A stretch of DNA of 64,000 bases from Isochrysis galbana (taxonomy: Eukaryota > Haptophyta > Isochrysidales > Isochrysidaceae): contig CM030936.1 in the NCBI GenBank assembly GCA_018136815.1, positions 2,225,131 to 2,289,130 on the forward strand, written 5' to 3'. The position numbers and the translations under genes were made by a program. The notes beneath the pieces were generated by a model that was not told the origin of the DNA, ran no database searches, and was given only the letters and a program-made list of their open reading frames with translations. Shown here piece after piece: positions 51,101 through 64,000 of this stretch. Every line of letters starts with the position of its first letter. Position 1 is the stretch's first letter.

Positions 51101-54100
51101 CATGAGGAACGATGTCACACGATTCACCTTGCGGGCGGCTCGTGCCTCTTACTTGCCGCAGCTTCGTGCGATGCCAGGTACATCACCTTTAGTACCCTGG
51201 CTGAACGCGAGGGGCAAGAGGGGGGCGTCTAGATGACATGCTCAGATGCAAGCTTGTTTCTCCAATGTAATGATGATTTATTTATGATCGATCTCGCATC
51301 AACAAGAGCTGGTTTCCACATGTGCATCGCGGATGTTAATAGTGCCGCTGTGTGAAGATGCATGGGCTTGTTGCGCCTCCTATGCCTTTGCTGTTGCCTC
51401 TTGTTCGGAGTCGTCCACAAGAAGCAGTGAGATTTGAAATGTATCGCGTAAGCGATGGCAAGAGAAAGGGGAAAGCATGCGCGGCAGGAGCATTGCTTGC
51501 GGCCGCAGGCGCTTCTTCTGGGCAGTCAACCCAAGACTACTGACAGAAGCACTCCAAGGTTAGCAAACTCCCGTCGTTTTAAAAGAAGGAGACAAGATCT
51601 TCCTCACCTAAGAAGCCGTAAAGGAACTGCACAATGGCCAGAAAGGGGGGTCTGCCAACCACCGACCCTCGTCGAGTCCGCCGTGACTGCATCGATATCG
51701 GATTGCGCTTTCCTACGGAACTGATCGCCCATCTCTGGTCAAAGAGTTCCGGCTCTGCAAGAACACTTGTCGTAGACACCATCCATGATTCTCTTAGCAA
51801 GTAAGTTAATACTTGGTTCGCCCATGGGGGGGCCGAGCCCCTCCCTCTCTCCACACAGTGAGAAGTGAGGGGGGGAGGTGAGCTACTCAAGAGAAATTTT
51901 ATTTTCATGTGCTTACGTGAAAGATCAGAACTACTTGTAGAGGGATGGCGATGGCGGCCGTCGCTGTTTGATTGCCTGCCTGCCCGAGGAGAGCGCGGCC
52001 GCCATAGCCACTTCTGGCGATGCCCACAGGTGAGAAAGTTGCCCCTACCACCTGGTGCGGAACCGCTCGTTGCAATGGATTCACGACCACGCTCCGGCTC
52101 GTGACGCCCCATGGTCCCCCCATCCCACTCGCTCGCGCTGTGTCTGCGCTTGCGCTGGTATCGTCTTGCCTTGTGCCTCGATACAAATTTTTTGAGGCAT
52201 GCCGCCCGCGACCTCTGCTGCGCCAGCAGCATTTGGGCCATTTGTCAAGGCAACACTCCCGCACCCCTGGGAGTGCGGAACGCTACGTCTTCGGCTTTGG
52301 AACGAGCCTAAGCCGCGGCCATGATTGCACGTGCGCATGCTGAGGCGCTCTGTATGCGCTGCACGTCTGCCCCCGGGCTCTGCCAGGGTCTCTGCAGGGC
52401 CTATGGGGACAACTTCACCCGCGCTTTCACCTGCGTCTGCGTGCAGCATCGGCCGGCGGCTCAGTGCAGGGGCCCATATTCTCAGTTGCATAATTTTCTT
52501 GTTTTCCCCCTGCTGACGGGCCTGAGCCCGTCAGCCTCCCTGAAGTCGTTTTTACCGCCGCGCCTACTGCCGGTTTGGCCCCTACCTCATTGCCCTCAGA
52601 CCCCATGGGTAAGCCCAATTTGTCAAGGTCGAGATAAGCAAAATTTGGGGGATAGCGGTGCTCAAGCATGCAACAACATGCACGATTGGGCATTTGCATT
52701 GGAAAGCGGGTGTGCCGGAATGGACGACAACATGCACATCGACTACACGTCAGTGGCGCGGCGCCACATGGAAAACCCTAGGGCTGATGGAGTCTTGGCA
52801 TGCAAAAAGGCACGTGCGACTGCGATATGCCTAATTCAGAGCTCGTTAACTAAGTTTATACTTAGTTCGCCCATGGGGGGGCACGAGCCCCCCTCTCTCT
52901 CCACTCCTCCCCCGCCATGGGGGAGGAACCACCCACTCTCCTGGCACGCCTGATGGCCTGCCAGGAGCACACTGCCATGTTGACCCATCCCTCTCCCCAC
53001 AGGCACGCCTGATTCGCCCGCCCTGGCCCGTCGTGGCCAGCCCATCTCTCTGACCAGCCCCTCCTCCCCCTGGGCCCCCCTGTTCAGGACCCCCCAGCCA
53101 GCTCCAGTCGACCCGCAGGGGCTCGGAGCGCCAGCGAGGGAGAGCCCTTCCGTTTCCGTTCCGAGTCCGAGTCCAATTGCACAAGACAGTGCATCCCGAG
53201 CCCGCGTAATCAAGCCCGTCACCGAGTCCGAGATTACGGCCGCACCGAGCCAACCGGTGCTGGCCACCGTGCCCCTATTGTCATCACAAGCGTCCGCTTC
53301 GTCCTCATCGACGGTTGCGACGCCAGGGGGCTTCACCTTTGGGCCGGCCCCGTCCGTTCCCATTTCGAAAATTAGCCCTGTTTTTGGCGTCCAGCACGCT
53401 AGGAACGACGAGTCCGAGCACAAATCAACGTCACCGCGGAGTCCGCGGTCGACCACCGGCGTTCCCACGCCATCCCATCAGTCAAGAGCCATGGAGGAGC
53501 TGGCACAGCCGTCTCCTAGCCTCTCTCAAGTCGCCGAGTCTTCCGAATTCGAGTCTGAATCCGCCGTAATTTCAGCGGTCCATGCACCCGCTAGCCCGAG
53601 CCAAGTCCTCCGAAGAATGCTTCGCATTGCAGAACCTCTTCGGCCACCACCCACACCAGCCGCTGCCGCAGAGCCACCACCCTGGCCTCAGCCTTCCCCG
53701 CAGCCGGCTTCTTCGACAGCCACGTCCCTTCTTTCGCCGGCGCCGACCCCGCCGACGACAGATTGCAACGAAGTCTATGCCTGGCCCGATTCCTCTCCCG
53801 ACGTGACCATGGAGAGTGACCACAACTCCCTTGCACGTCGAGGAACGGCCGCCTCCCAAACCGAGCTTCTACGCCCATTGAGCCAGCCCAACCGAGTCTC
53901 TGAGCCATGTCCTTCATGTCTCTCACCGGTGGTCTCGCGGCCGCGGCGTCCGTCGCCGCAATCCGACACCCCACCTCTCCGAGTTTGTTCGTCAATCCCG
54001 TCCTCCGAGCCTGTCTCCACGTCGTCGATATCCGAGTCTACTTCCATTCGTCCTACGTCGCCGCGGCCACCGGTCGCAGCCTCCAAGCACTGCCTGCCTC

Positions 54101-57100
54101 TCGATACCACTGCCACCGCCATCATGCGCGTGGCAGCGATCAATGCGTCCGCGATCCAGTCCTTCGATTCCTCTCGAAACAACTCCGATGTCGGCACCCG
54201 TGATGATACCCCGTCACCCGCTCTCCACGCTCTCGCATCTCTTCGTGCACGAGCGAGCGGCTCTACGGTGGTATTACCTCGGCACCTCACGGAGGCAGCC
54301 CAAGAGCTTCGCCGGCCTCGCAACGGCACCCTAGCCTCGCCTGCCGCCGCGCTACCCAAGCACTTCGATGAGCTTTGCGCGGAGCTCACGAAGACGAGTC
54401 AACAAGTCCAAGACGGGCTGACTTCTGGCTGTCACGCCCCACGAGTTCTCGTCGTTGGTGAGACTAGCGGCGTCGTCTCCTCCATGTTCCTACTCGCCGG
54501 AGCTGATGTAGCTACGTGCGATTTATATCCTTCCGAGATTGACTACGTGCCCCACTTCCAAGGCGACGCGCTTCATGTCCAAAACCTAGGTTGGGACCTA
54601 GTCATCGCCCACCCGCCCTGCACGTACCTCTCCGCCGTCAGCAGCCAATGGCTTTCACGAGAACCCGGACGTCGTGCCGCTCTTGAGTCGGCCGCCCGCG
54701 TCTTCAAGTCAATGGCCTCTGCCACTGCTCCGTTTGTAGCGGTCGAGAACCCTCGGATGCATGCGGAAGCTCGCCGTTTAGTCGGGGGGTTGACCCCGAC
54801 CCAATTCGTCCAACCATGGGAGCACGGCACTGGACACCAGAAAGCCACCGGGTTGTACCTCACCAAAGGGCTGCCGCCCCTTCAGCCAACCTGCGTCGTG
54901 GATGGCCGTGAGTCAGCCATGGCTAATCTGTCTCCTTCACCGCACCGTGGCGCTCTGCGCAGCCGCACCTACGTCGGTGTAGCTGGAGCGATGGCGATCC
55001 ATTGGATGCCTGTTCTTCTTCGACATTTGAGCCAACAGCGAGACCAGCCATCGACGAAGATATTGTCCGCGTTAGAGCTACTCGCTTGCGCGCGGCGCAG
55101 CCTATTGGACCGGCCTTCACTTAGCTCAACCGAGGCTACCGCCTACGAGCCGTGGTCGGCTCTTCATCGTTATGAGAGGGGGAGGGAAACTAGTGAAGTT
55201 TCTTCCGACCCCGTTGTTTCCCGTCCAGCTACTCCCGAGTCAGACAACCACGAGGACCAAAAAGAAACCCACGATAACCACGACAACGACACGCCACTCT
55301 ACGCCTCCGAGTCTACTTTCCACGACCCATTCTCTCCATGGACCGCCCCGCCTCCGGCACGCGCGAGCTCGCCACGTCCGACGACGCCGACGACTGCTTC
55401 CATCTCGGCCTCCGTCCGATGCCGTCACTTACGCCACCGAGCTCAATAAGAAGCTTCTCGAGTCGTGGCGTTCCGCCCTCGAAAGTACTCAAGAAGCCCA
55501 ACGTGAATCAATGCGCTCCGCCTCTCAAAAGTCTAAACTCGGGGTTACCTTCAAACCAGGAGACAGAGTTTGTCGTCGAATCCCTGGCCACGCCAACAAA
55601 CTTCAATATCTCTACTCCGGTCCCTACCGAGTAGAAGAAGCCATCTCGGCCACTCGCTACCGTCTACGCGATCTCGAAAATCGTCAAGTCAAGGATGAAG
55701 TTCACATCTCCAATCTTCGTCCGTACTTCACCATCACCGATTCTTCTCCGCTCGCTGAAGATGAGTACTTGGTCGAAGAGTTACTCGATCGCAAGGGCGA
55801 TGGAGTTTCATTCAAGTATCTCGTCAAGTGGCGCGGCTATCCTCGTTCTGAAGCTACTTGGGAGTCTCGAATTGAGTTGCTGCGGCGTTGTGCTGATCTA
55901 GTTGAGTCGTATGACGCCAATTTCGACAGCCGTCCGGTTCAACCTCAAGCTCTCTCCAATTCAAACTCCTCTTCAAGTCCAAGTTCAAGTTCCCAATCAA
56001 ATCAAATACCACGTCCAATTCAAGAGCCCAAGCGTATTCCTCCTGATCTGCCTTCAAATCGTACCCGTTCTCGTTCACGATCGTAGCGCTAAGTCGACCG
56101 GAAGTGGATGATTAGCGTCGCGTCAGCGCCTGACCCAGCGCAACTGCCCGAGCAAAACTCCTGTAAAAGGGAGAACGTGGTAGGACGTGACGTACGAAAT
56201 CGGGGGCCGCCGCGCTAAGCTGCCGATTTTGTGCTCGCTTTGGATCCATGGGTTAATCCTCCTCCTCTAGGTCTCTCGTCTCGTATGGTTAAATGAACTC
56301 TCTTGGCTCGACATCGGGAGACGTCTCGATTTAAGTCGGGGGGTGTTGTATTCCTGCCCATCTGATGGCCGTAGGCATGAATATTCGTGTAAGGTACGCG
56401 CTCACAATTACAATTGAACAGTTCCCCGTGTTACCACTGACGCACAAGACACACAGATTCGGATTCCCCATGGTCTCAAGTCCAGGTTCGCAGATTTTGG
56501 TCTCGAAATTTGCGATTCGAATTTTGTTTTTGCTGTTGCTATAATTGTTGGCTCGTTTAAGGTAATAAACCGGCATGACTTCGACTTCTCGTTCTGCAGT
56601 CGCTCTGCGAGACTCCCTCTCTCTCTCTCTCCGTCCGCCTCTCCTCGGCCGACGGCAGGAAGATTCGTCCAAAACATTCTCCGGTCCCAAGATATCTCGT
56701 GGGGGGTCTCTCCGCGCTCCGCGCTCCGCGAGGGAAAGGACGCGATCTCGCTCCGAGATTGGCCTCGCGCCCTCCCACGCTGCCCCGCCGTGCCCTCGGT
56801 CCCTCGCCCCCCCCGCGGCAGGTTCTTTCCCTCGGCGTGCCGTCCGTCGCCTCCGGCCGTTATATTAATCCCCCCCCCGCGCGAGGTTCTCTTCTCCCCC
56901 GCGCGCGGTTCGTTTCCTCCGGCCGTCGTTGTTCCCCCCCTCGCTTCGATTCCTCTCGCGGTTCCTTCGATGATTGCCTCCATCTCGTCCGTTCTTCTTC
57001 GCGATCCTCGCGGAGGGGGCACCGACGTTTAATGTTAGTTTCGTCGCGGTTTCGATGAAAGAAAGGAAGAACGAATGGCACGCGCCTCGCGTCTCGCGTC

Positions 57101-60100
57101 TTGTTTCGTCGCCCCTTGCTCGTCGCTTGTCTAGAAGGTCTCTCCGCACATCGCCTTCTCCCCCGCGCGAGTTTGGATCTCTCCTCGACCCTCCGCGTTG
57201 GCTTCAGCGGACGAGTTTCACTTTAACGATAGTTCGAACCCTTCGGTGGCGTAGTTATGCGCTCTCTTTCCGTATATCTTCGCGCATGACGAGCGATCGC
57301 GACTTCAGCCTTCGCCGCGCGGGGAGGGGTTTGTTTATCGTATGATTCCGGAGTGTTTACGTTAGTTTTCTGAGCCCAAGGACTTTGGTTTTTGGTTTCT
57401 TGTGTGAGTGATTTTTGTAGCAACTTCGTCGAGTCCCACCGTGTTCCCAAGCGAGTCCCCCCGAGTTCCCGAGTCTATACCCCAAGTCAACGAGTCAATA
57501 CAAGTCAAGCACGCGCCTGAGCCACCCCCAGTCGCCTGCCACCACCTCCCACAAGCCTCCTTCCACACTTCCGCGCCCACCGTGCTCCGTGCGTGCGTCG
57601 TGCGTCGTGCGTCGATCACCATGCCCGTAGTCACCCCCGAGGAAAGCTCCATGAGCTCCCCACAAGAACCGCGTTCCGCGCTAGCTGCCGGCGCGCCCTC
57701 GCAGGCAATCTCCAAGAGTGAGATCAGCCTTGCTCTGACAGTTTGCCGTTTGGGTAAGAGAAGACGGGGGCGCCAGAGCCAGGAGGGAAGGGCCGCGGCT
57801 CGCCGCGGCCACTCGCTCTAGCGAGGGAGATTAGCGCTTCTGGGCTCCTATCTCACGAGTGCCCCCCCCCCCTGCGTTGCTTTTACCCGAAAGGGGTTTT
57901 CCCCCAGCGTGGACTCGAGGAGAGGACGCGCTGGGGTGCGCGGGGTCGGTGCATGCACTGGGGGGAGGACAAATATCGAGGGGAAGGGGCAGTGCCCCCA
58001 CCCCCCGGTATCACTCGGAAACCTGGCCCGTCAGGCATGTCGGGATTCCGGGACGGAAAAGGTATGTCCAATTAGCTAGTGGGATTGGCTAGGATATAAC
58101 ATTATTGATTACTATTATTAATTCAGAGCTCGTCCTTGGGCGAACGCTTAGCGCTTTCACGACCACAAATACCGCAAGATTTTTCGCAACCCGTCTTCAT
58201 TAACGGAGCAGTGTTGCATGCGTCGGGCGACTTTGCAATGACTGCAGCGCAGTTTGGAATCCGATCGATGCACACCGATTTACCCGCGGTCGTGCTACTA
58301 GTTCGCGCCGATTCGCCACGCTCGGACTTCCCTGGAGTCTCGTGGCGACGGGGCGACTTCTTCGCTTTCTTGCTCGATGTGCTACGTCTCTCTTTTGGAT
58401 CTGCTTTTTTATCAGTTACTACCTTGCTGTCACGGCAAACGCCACACGTCTTCGCGCAACTGCTCTTCATGAGTGGCGCCTTGCAAGCTGTGTGAGACGT
58501 CTGCACAATCTCGGCACACTTGTCGATGTCGTCTTTGCACGCTTTCTCCGTCGTTCCTGCTCCCTGGCGTTCATTTGGAGAATTAGACTCCGTCCTATCA
58601 CCCCTTAGGGAGCCTGTATGCGCCTGCTCCCGCCCATCACCACGAGAACTGCGGCTGCCTACCGAGTCCGCTGCCTTAGCCTTCGTCGTTGTTCTTCTAT
58701 TGGACTTGCCACCCGTCTGGCGCACCGACTCGGCGGCACAAAGTCCGCAAGCGCGTGGACATTCGCCTTTCATGTAATCCACGTTCCGCGTGCACTCGCC
58801 CGCTTTGGCCCAATCCTCACAAGCCACTTGCATATCCCGACAAGCCCTCGCAAGCCCTCCATCGCCACACGCACCGCACGCGCTGCGGCACGTACTTCGC
58901 ATAAATTTCCAATTGCGCTCGCACCAGCCATCAACGGCCCAACGCGAGCAGTCGTCTGAGAGGTCCTCGCACGGAGGTTGACAGAAGCCACACGATCGCG
59001 GGCAGTGGACCTCCATGAACCTGCGATTCTCTGTGCACTGCCCGTTGTCAGCCCAGGCGGTGCACTCTAGGTCATCATCCACGCAACGCGCCGCAGAGTT
59101 GATATCTTCCACAGCTGCACCATTTTTTGCCTCCCCGACAATGCCCGTGCAAAAACCGCATGAGCGCGGGCAGCTCTCCATCATGAATTCCCTGTTAGAC
59201 GCACACTCTCCTGCTCTACTCCAAATACTGCAGTCATGAGTCTCATCGGCACACCGCGGCAGCCCGTCCGATGTCTCCGGCGTGGCAGGAGAACTTGGAC
59301 ACAAGCGGCACGAGAGGCGACACTGTTCTCTCATGAATGCCAGATTGGTTTCGCATTCTCCCGCCGCGACCAATCGAGCGCAGTTGGCACCGACATCGTA
59401 GCAGTCTGAGGTCGGCTGTGGTGTGTTGGTCCGTTCAACCTCTGCACACGCACCGCAAGAACGCGCGCACTCGGTGCGCATGAAGTTAGGATTCCGTGAG
59501 CACTCGCCTTTTTCACGCCAAAATTCGCACGTAGAGTCAAAATCGATGCATGCCGGAGAGATGACGAAGGTGGCACCATCGGAAAGGACACGAAACACGG
59601 CGAGACTTGAATTCTCCGAAATGGTTGTGCCCTTTCGTGACGGAAGCTCCGCCTGGTGCGAACGAGGCAAGGGGTGAGGTGTGCATATGTTGTAGCACCT
59701 TCGGAGGGGAGACGAAAGTATTGCACCGCACTGCACGCGTGCGAGGGCAGCCGCGCAAACGTACCTGAAGGGTGTGGGTGAGAAATACCGTGTGTGAAGT
59801 CCTTTCTTTCGGCCCAAGATTAAGCAATGGGTTGACATAGTTGCCATGAATCCAATGGACACGTACATCCTCGCCAAGCTCATTTACAAAGTTCACTGTA
59901 GCCTCCAACTACGTTCGCCCAAGGCATAGAGAGAAGACAGTAGTATATCGGTGGAGATCGCGGCAACACTAGGTCATAGAGCTGCGGGCGGGCGAGGCGG
60001 ATGGGGCGCATGCGGCGGATGGGCACATGCACGACCAAGATGCAGCTGCACGAACCTGAGACCACACCCACTTTTGGAGATTGGCAGCCGATGGTACTAA

Positions 60101-63100
60101 GTTCACTGGCTCAGCCAGGCGAGGCGCATCCGTGAGACGTGATCCTCGCGAATAGAAGCCGAAGAGAGGGCATGCGGGTAGATAGAACATGCCTGCCCGC
60201 TTAATCAAGAGTGGGTATAGCTTAGCGCGAAGCGAGAATAGAGGAGACTCTGCGCCTCCGAAGGTTGACGTGCTTGTGGTTGGCCCGAGAGCAGCGGCCA
60301 CGTCGTAGGAGGCTGGGCACGGGTGGGTCATATCACAAGATCAACCACATGGGGGGCGGCAGTACCGGCAGATCTTTATCAAGTTACTGCGCCATCCGCT
60401 AGCGCCACACGATGGTAGGGGCAGTGCCTGCAGGCGGATGGGATCGGCAGCTCCCTCGCACATGGCCGTGGCTGCCTCACCTGCAATCAAGACATCCTCC
60501 CACCACACTCCATACCATGCCTGTGTCTGATGAGCAAAGGGGTATGGGAATCCGATGCCGCCCGCAGCATCGTCTTCCGAGAGCAAACGAGACGGGCACG
60601 ACGAGTCGCGAGAGTCGTAATAGGCGAGGAGCACGTGTCTCTGCGCCAGAGCGGAGTGAGGCATTAGCTCATGTCTTGTGGGCCCTCCAAAAGAGCAAGC
60701 GGATGCAGAGGAGGGGCGCGTACATTGATCACACCATTGTGAGCCGCTTCAGTGAGATCCAACAAATCACCAATCGAGTTCACTTCGTGCAGTCGCTTCC
60801 TAGCGAGCGCGTGTGCAGTGGCGTCTCCAGCCGATGGTCGAGGTGGCTGGCCATAGTGCTTTGGCTGGCGCGTGTCGTGGGCATATTTCGCACGCGAGCG
60901 GCTGGTCGACTCGTGCGCGGGCGGCTTAGCTTGCGATGGCGGGCTCTGCTGCGGCTGGGATTGTTTGGTGCCGCGCGAAGCGGAGGTGTGGGGTCGTGCG
61001 GCGCGTTCGTTCCTTTGCTGAAGCATCAGCTGCTGGTCATACACCCGCCTTTGATCCGGGTCTGAGAGTACTGCATACGCTCGGCCGAGCCGCTGGAAGC
61101 GCTCGTGCGCCACCTCACGCTGCTGCGCCTCAACACGGTCGGGATGGAGGTTTTTTGCAAGCCGGTAGTAGGAGCGCTTGATCTGCACAGGGCTAGAGCT
61201 TGTCGACACCTCAAGGATCTCATAGTACGTCTCGGCTGCGGAGACGAGGCCTGCCGCGAGCAGAAAGGTGAGCAGCAGTGCGAGCAGCGCCGGCGGGCAC
61301 GTCATCGGGCGGCCGGGCGAAAGGGGTGGGAGGCAAAAGCAGAGGGGTGCACAAGTTGAACGACGAGTCTGGCGAGATGGGGGCGTCAGCGCTGTGGGGT
61401 GAGCAGAAAGGGCACCACGGCGTAAGGAGGAAGGGCAGGGGACACGAGTAGAACAGGGGGAGCAAGAGAGGAGGAGGGAGGGGGAGGGGGAGGCAGATGA
61501 AGAAAGAGAGGGAAAGGGAGAGGAGGAGGTAGATGCAGATGCAGAGGTAGAGGCAGAGGCAGAGGGAGGTGGAGAATTGGGGAGTTGTCTCGGCCGCCAG
61601 TCCGCGGCCGTTTGGCCGAGGCTACGCGTGAGAGGGATACTTGAATACTTGAAGACGGTACATAAATAGGTACTACTAGAAACAACAGCGGATGGCAGGA
61701 AAATGTGTAAATATGTACGAAGTAGTATGTGGGTCCTCCACACCACCGAGGGGGGGGGGGGGGGTACGCTTGCTTACGCTTGCAGGGAGCGCTCGCTGCG
61801 GGTGGGCGGCGGCAGCGCGGCAGCTCTACTGCCCCATGGCCCCTGGCGGGGCTCCGAGGATGGGAGAGGAGCCGGGGGGGAGTGAAGGCCTTGCGCCTTG
61901 CCCAAACACCCAGGGAGGAGGCGAGATCGAGAGCGAGGCGGCACGCTCCCACCACCTTGACAAACGCCAGACTTTTCAGATTTTTGGGCAAAATTCGGGT
62001 TTCGGCTCAAATGAAATTTTTTTGATCGAAATTTGGGGGGCACGGGCCTAGCACGGGCACGGGCACGGGCGTTCCCCCCCCCCCCCCCCCCCCCCTTCAC
62101 GCTCCCACCCCCACGCCCGACACAAAACAAATTTGACAACATCAACATCCCAAACCCGGTCGATGCACTTGGAAGAATTGTCGTCTTCACTCCAAGTGAA
62201 TTCTCGATCGATTCACTTCATTCGGATGACCTCCTTATCTGAGCACACATTCTTCATAAAGTTGTCGATGAAATGGGCCGGGCAAATGTAAGTGAATACA
62301 TGGGGTGCCATGGCGGTGATGACTGATGAGCGGGAAAGACGCTGTGCAAGCGCCGTCCATGCACACACCCACAACTAGACGGGGCTCGAAACCAGCAATG
62401 CGCTTCAACATAAACATAAAATTCGCGATGTATTGCGCGTCCTTCGTCTCGCCTGATGTGTCAATCGCCTCCAAAAATATGAGCCCAAAGGCATGTTGGC
62501 CAGACCCCCCACCACCTTTGCCTCTTGGCCTCTTCACATGCACCTGCCAACTCGTGCTCTCTGTTTGTTTGCGCTGCCCTCCGCTTTGCGTGCGCGCCAC
62601 GCGCTGCACGCTGAACACTCCCCAGTAAGTATAAGTATAATAATAGCGATACTAGAAGTTGCAATAGGGGTGTAAGCTGATATTAGTACTGATGTTAGTA
62701 CTGATGTAAGTGTAAGCTCAAAACCACCGTAAGCTTACGGACTGACAGCCCAACTAGGCTATTCTTATCATTGTTGGCTACTGGCGAGCTGGCGCCATTA
62801 GTTAGTAATGATTGAGTTGGCAGTGGCGCCAAAGACTGGCGTCAGTACTGTTGCCCCAACACTGCCCATCGCGCGGTAGGGGCTCCGTTGCCGATGAGGG
62901 CCTCGGACCCGTAGCACTAGGATTAAACTAGCACAAACCCTAGATGTTAAACACAGGAACAGTGTGTTTCTACGGAAGTCAAAAACAGTGTTTTTCACCG
63001 TGTTTCTAGGAGACCCCCATGTCCGGAACAGAGGGTTGCGCGCTGCGCGCGCGCGGTGAGTGAGCGTGCGAGCGAGGAGCGAGGCGCCATGGCCATAGCA

Positions 63101-64000
63101 TAATCAATCCCGCCACCTGATTGCCTGGCCTCCCACCTCCACCTGCACCACTGCACCACTAGCTACCACCACCTACCACCTACCACCTAGTTGGATGCAA
63201 GACAATCAATCATCAATCACAATCATGCTTGACAATTACAATTACAATTACACTCCCACAGGAACAAGAACTACCGGTAGCTGTGAGCTGTGAGCCTACG
63301 GGAGATGGATATAAATATACATGTATAATACACTATATATATATGACCCGCTGTTTTCGGTACTGTGTTTCACCGTGTTTCCAAAAAAGCCAAAAACAGC
63401 TGTTTTTGGTGTGTTTCTAGACCTGACCCACCGTGTTTAACATCTAGGGCACAGACAAGAAAACTGAAAACTGAAAACTAGAACAGGAAAAAGAAACAAC
63501 TAAGTTTATACTTGGTTCGCCCATGGGGGGGCACGAGCCCCCCTCTCTCTCCACTCCTCCCCTGCCGTGGGGGAAGAACCACCCATCCTCCTGGCATGCC
63601 TGACTGATGGCTTGCCAGGAGGCCACTGCCACTGCCCTGCTGACCCATCCCTCTCCCCACAGGCACGCCTGGTTCGCTCGTCCTGGCCCCTGGCCCCTCG
63701 TGGCCAGCCCATCGCTCCAACCCCCCCTCCCCCCCTGGTCGACAGGCAGACAGGTGCAGATTGGGGACCCCAGAGGCTCAGGAGCGCCAGCGAGGGACAG
63801 GCAGGGGAGGCCAGGGCCCAGCCCCAGCCTCCTCTGCCCCCAGAGCTGGCCTCCAGGAGCCTCCAGGGGTCGCCAGGGGCAGCTGCAGGCCTGCCGCAGG
63901 CGCGCCATCGCGCGTGCCGCAGGAGAGGGCGCGGAGAAGGGGGTGGGCGGAGCGAGAGCTCCGCTCACCGAAGAATAGGTAAGTCCCGCACCTGTTTACA

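Overview
The window is nuclear DNA of a flagellated, GC-rich eukaryote, most likely a marine alga with a secondary plastid (haptophyte- or pelagophyte-like). The reasons are GT-AG introns, ER proteins ending in KDEL, centrin and other flagellar-type genes, secreted or plastid-type leader peptides, a selenocysteine gene with a eukaryotic SECIS element, and very dense decayed transposons. The species cannot be named from sequence alone. A 100-base assembly gap lies at 20001-20100.

Layout. 1-9 kb: the 3' end of a CRAL-TRIO/Sec14 gene, a repeat zone with an 843-bp hAT-like MITE, and a multi-exon ABC-F ATPase on the minus strand. 9.6-11.4 kb: an AT-richer LINE whose ORF2 has lost its endonuclease/reverse-transcriptase core but is still open. 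12-22 kb: an M41-like membrane protein, a four-exon centrin (minus), an alkylguanine alkyltransferase with TGA at its active-site codon (minus), a DUF2306-like membrane protein cut by the gap (minus) and an F-box protein. 23-40 kb: LTR, gag and repeat fragments around a RING-ZZ ubiquitin ligase (minus), a four-exon GST-HIT fusion, a PG-rich-repeat flagellar-type protein (minus), a truncated hAT transposase in an element with inverted ends, and two small unassigned genes. 41-51 kb: a 1087-residue CFAP69-like protein (minus), a two-exon unassigned gene (minus), a SelM/Sep15-ShKT-KDEL selenoprotein and a SAM methyltransferase. 53-58 kb: a chromodomain Ty3-type retroelement carrying a phage-type DNA-methyltransferase domain, ending in a polypurine tract and LTR. 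58-61.3 kb: a five-exon ER gene joining signal peptide, J domain, VHL-like domain, eight ShKT domains and KDEL (minus). 62-64 kb: hAT remnants and another repeat copy.

How genes relate. Two ER-lumen genes (SelM-ShKT-KDEL and J-VHL-ShKT-KDEL) share ShKT repeats and the KDEL tail, and the same repeat follows both in the same relative orientation; an oxidative-folding or glycoprotein quality-control role is an inference. Centrin, the CFAP69-like protein and the PG-rich-repeat protein point to a flagellum. A covarying 18-bp inverted repeat next to a conserved start (GGTC-ATGGAGCGCGC) recurs five times in front of short paralogous first exons that run into mobile elements. The main discoveries proposed are the selenoprotein with its SECIS, the TGA in the alkyltransferase active site, the methyltransferase-bearing retroelement, and this dyad/first-exon unit.
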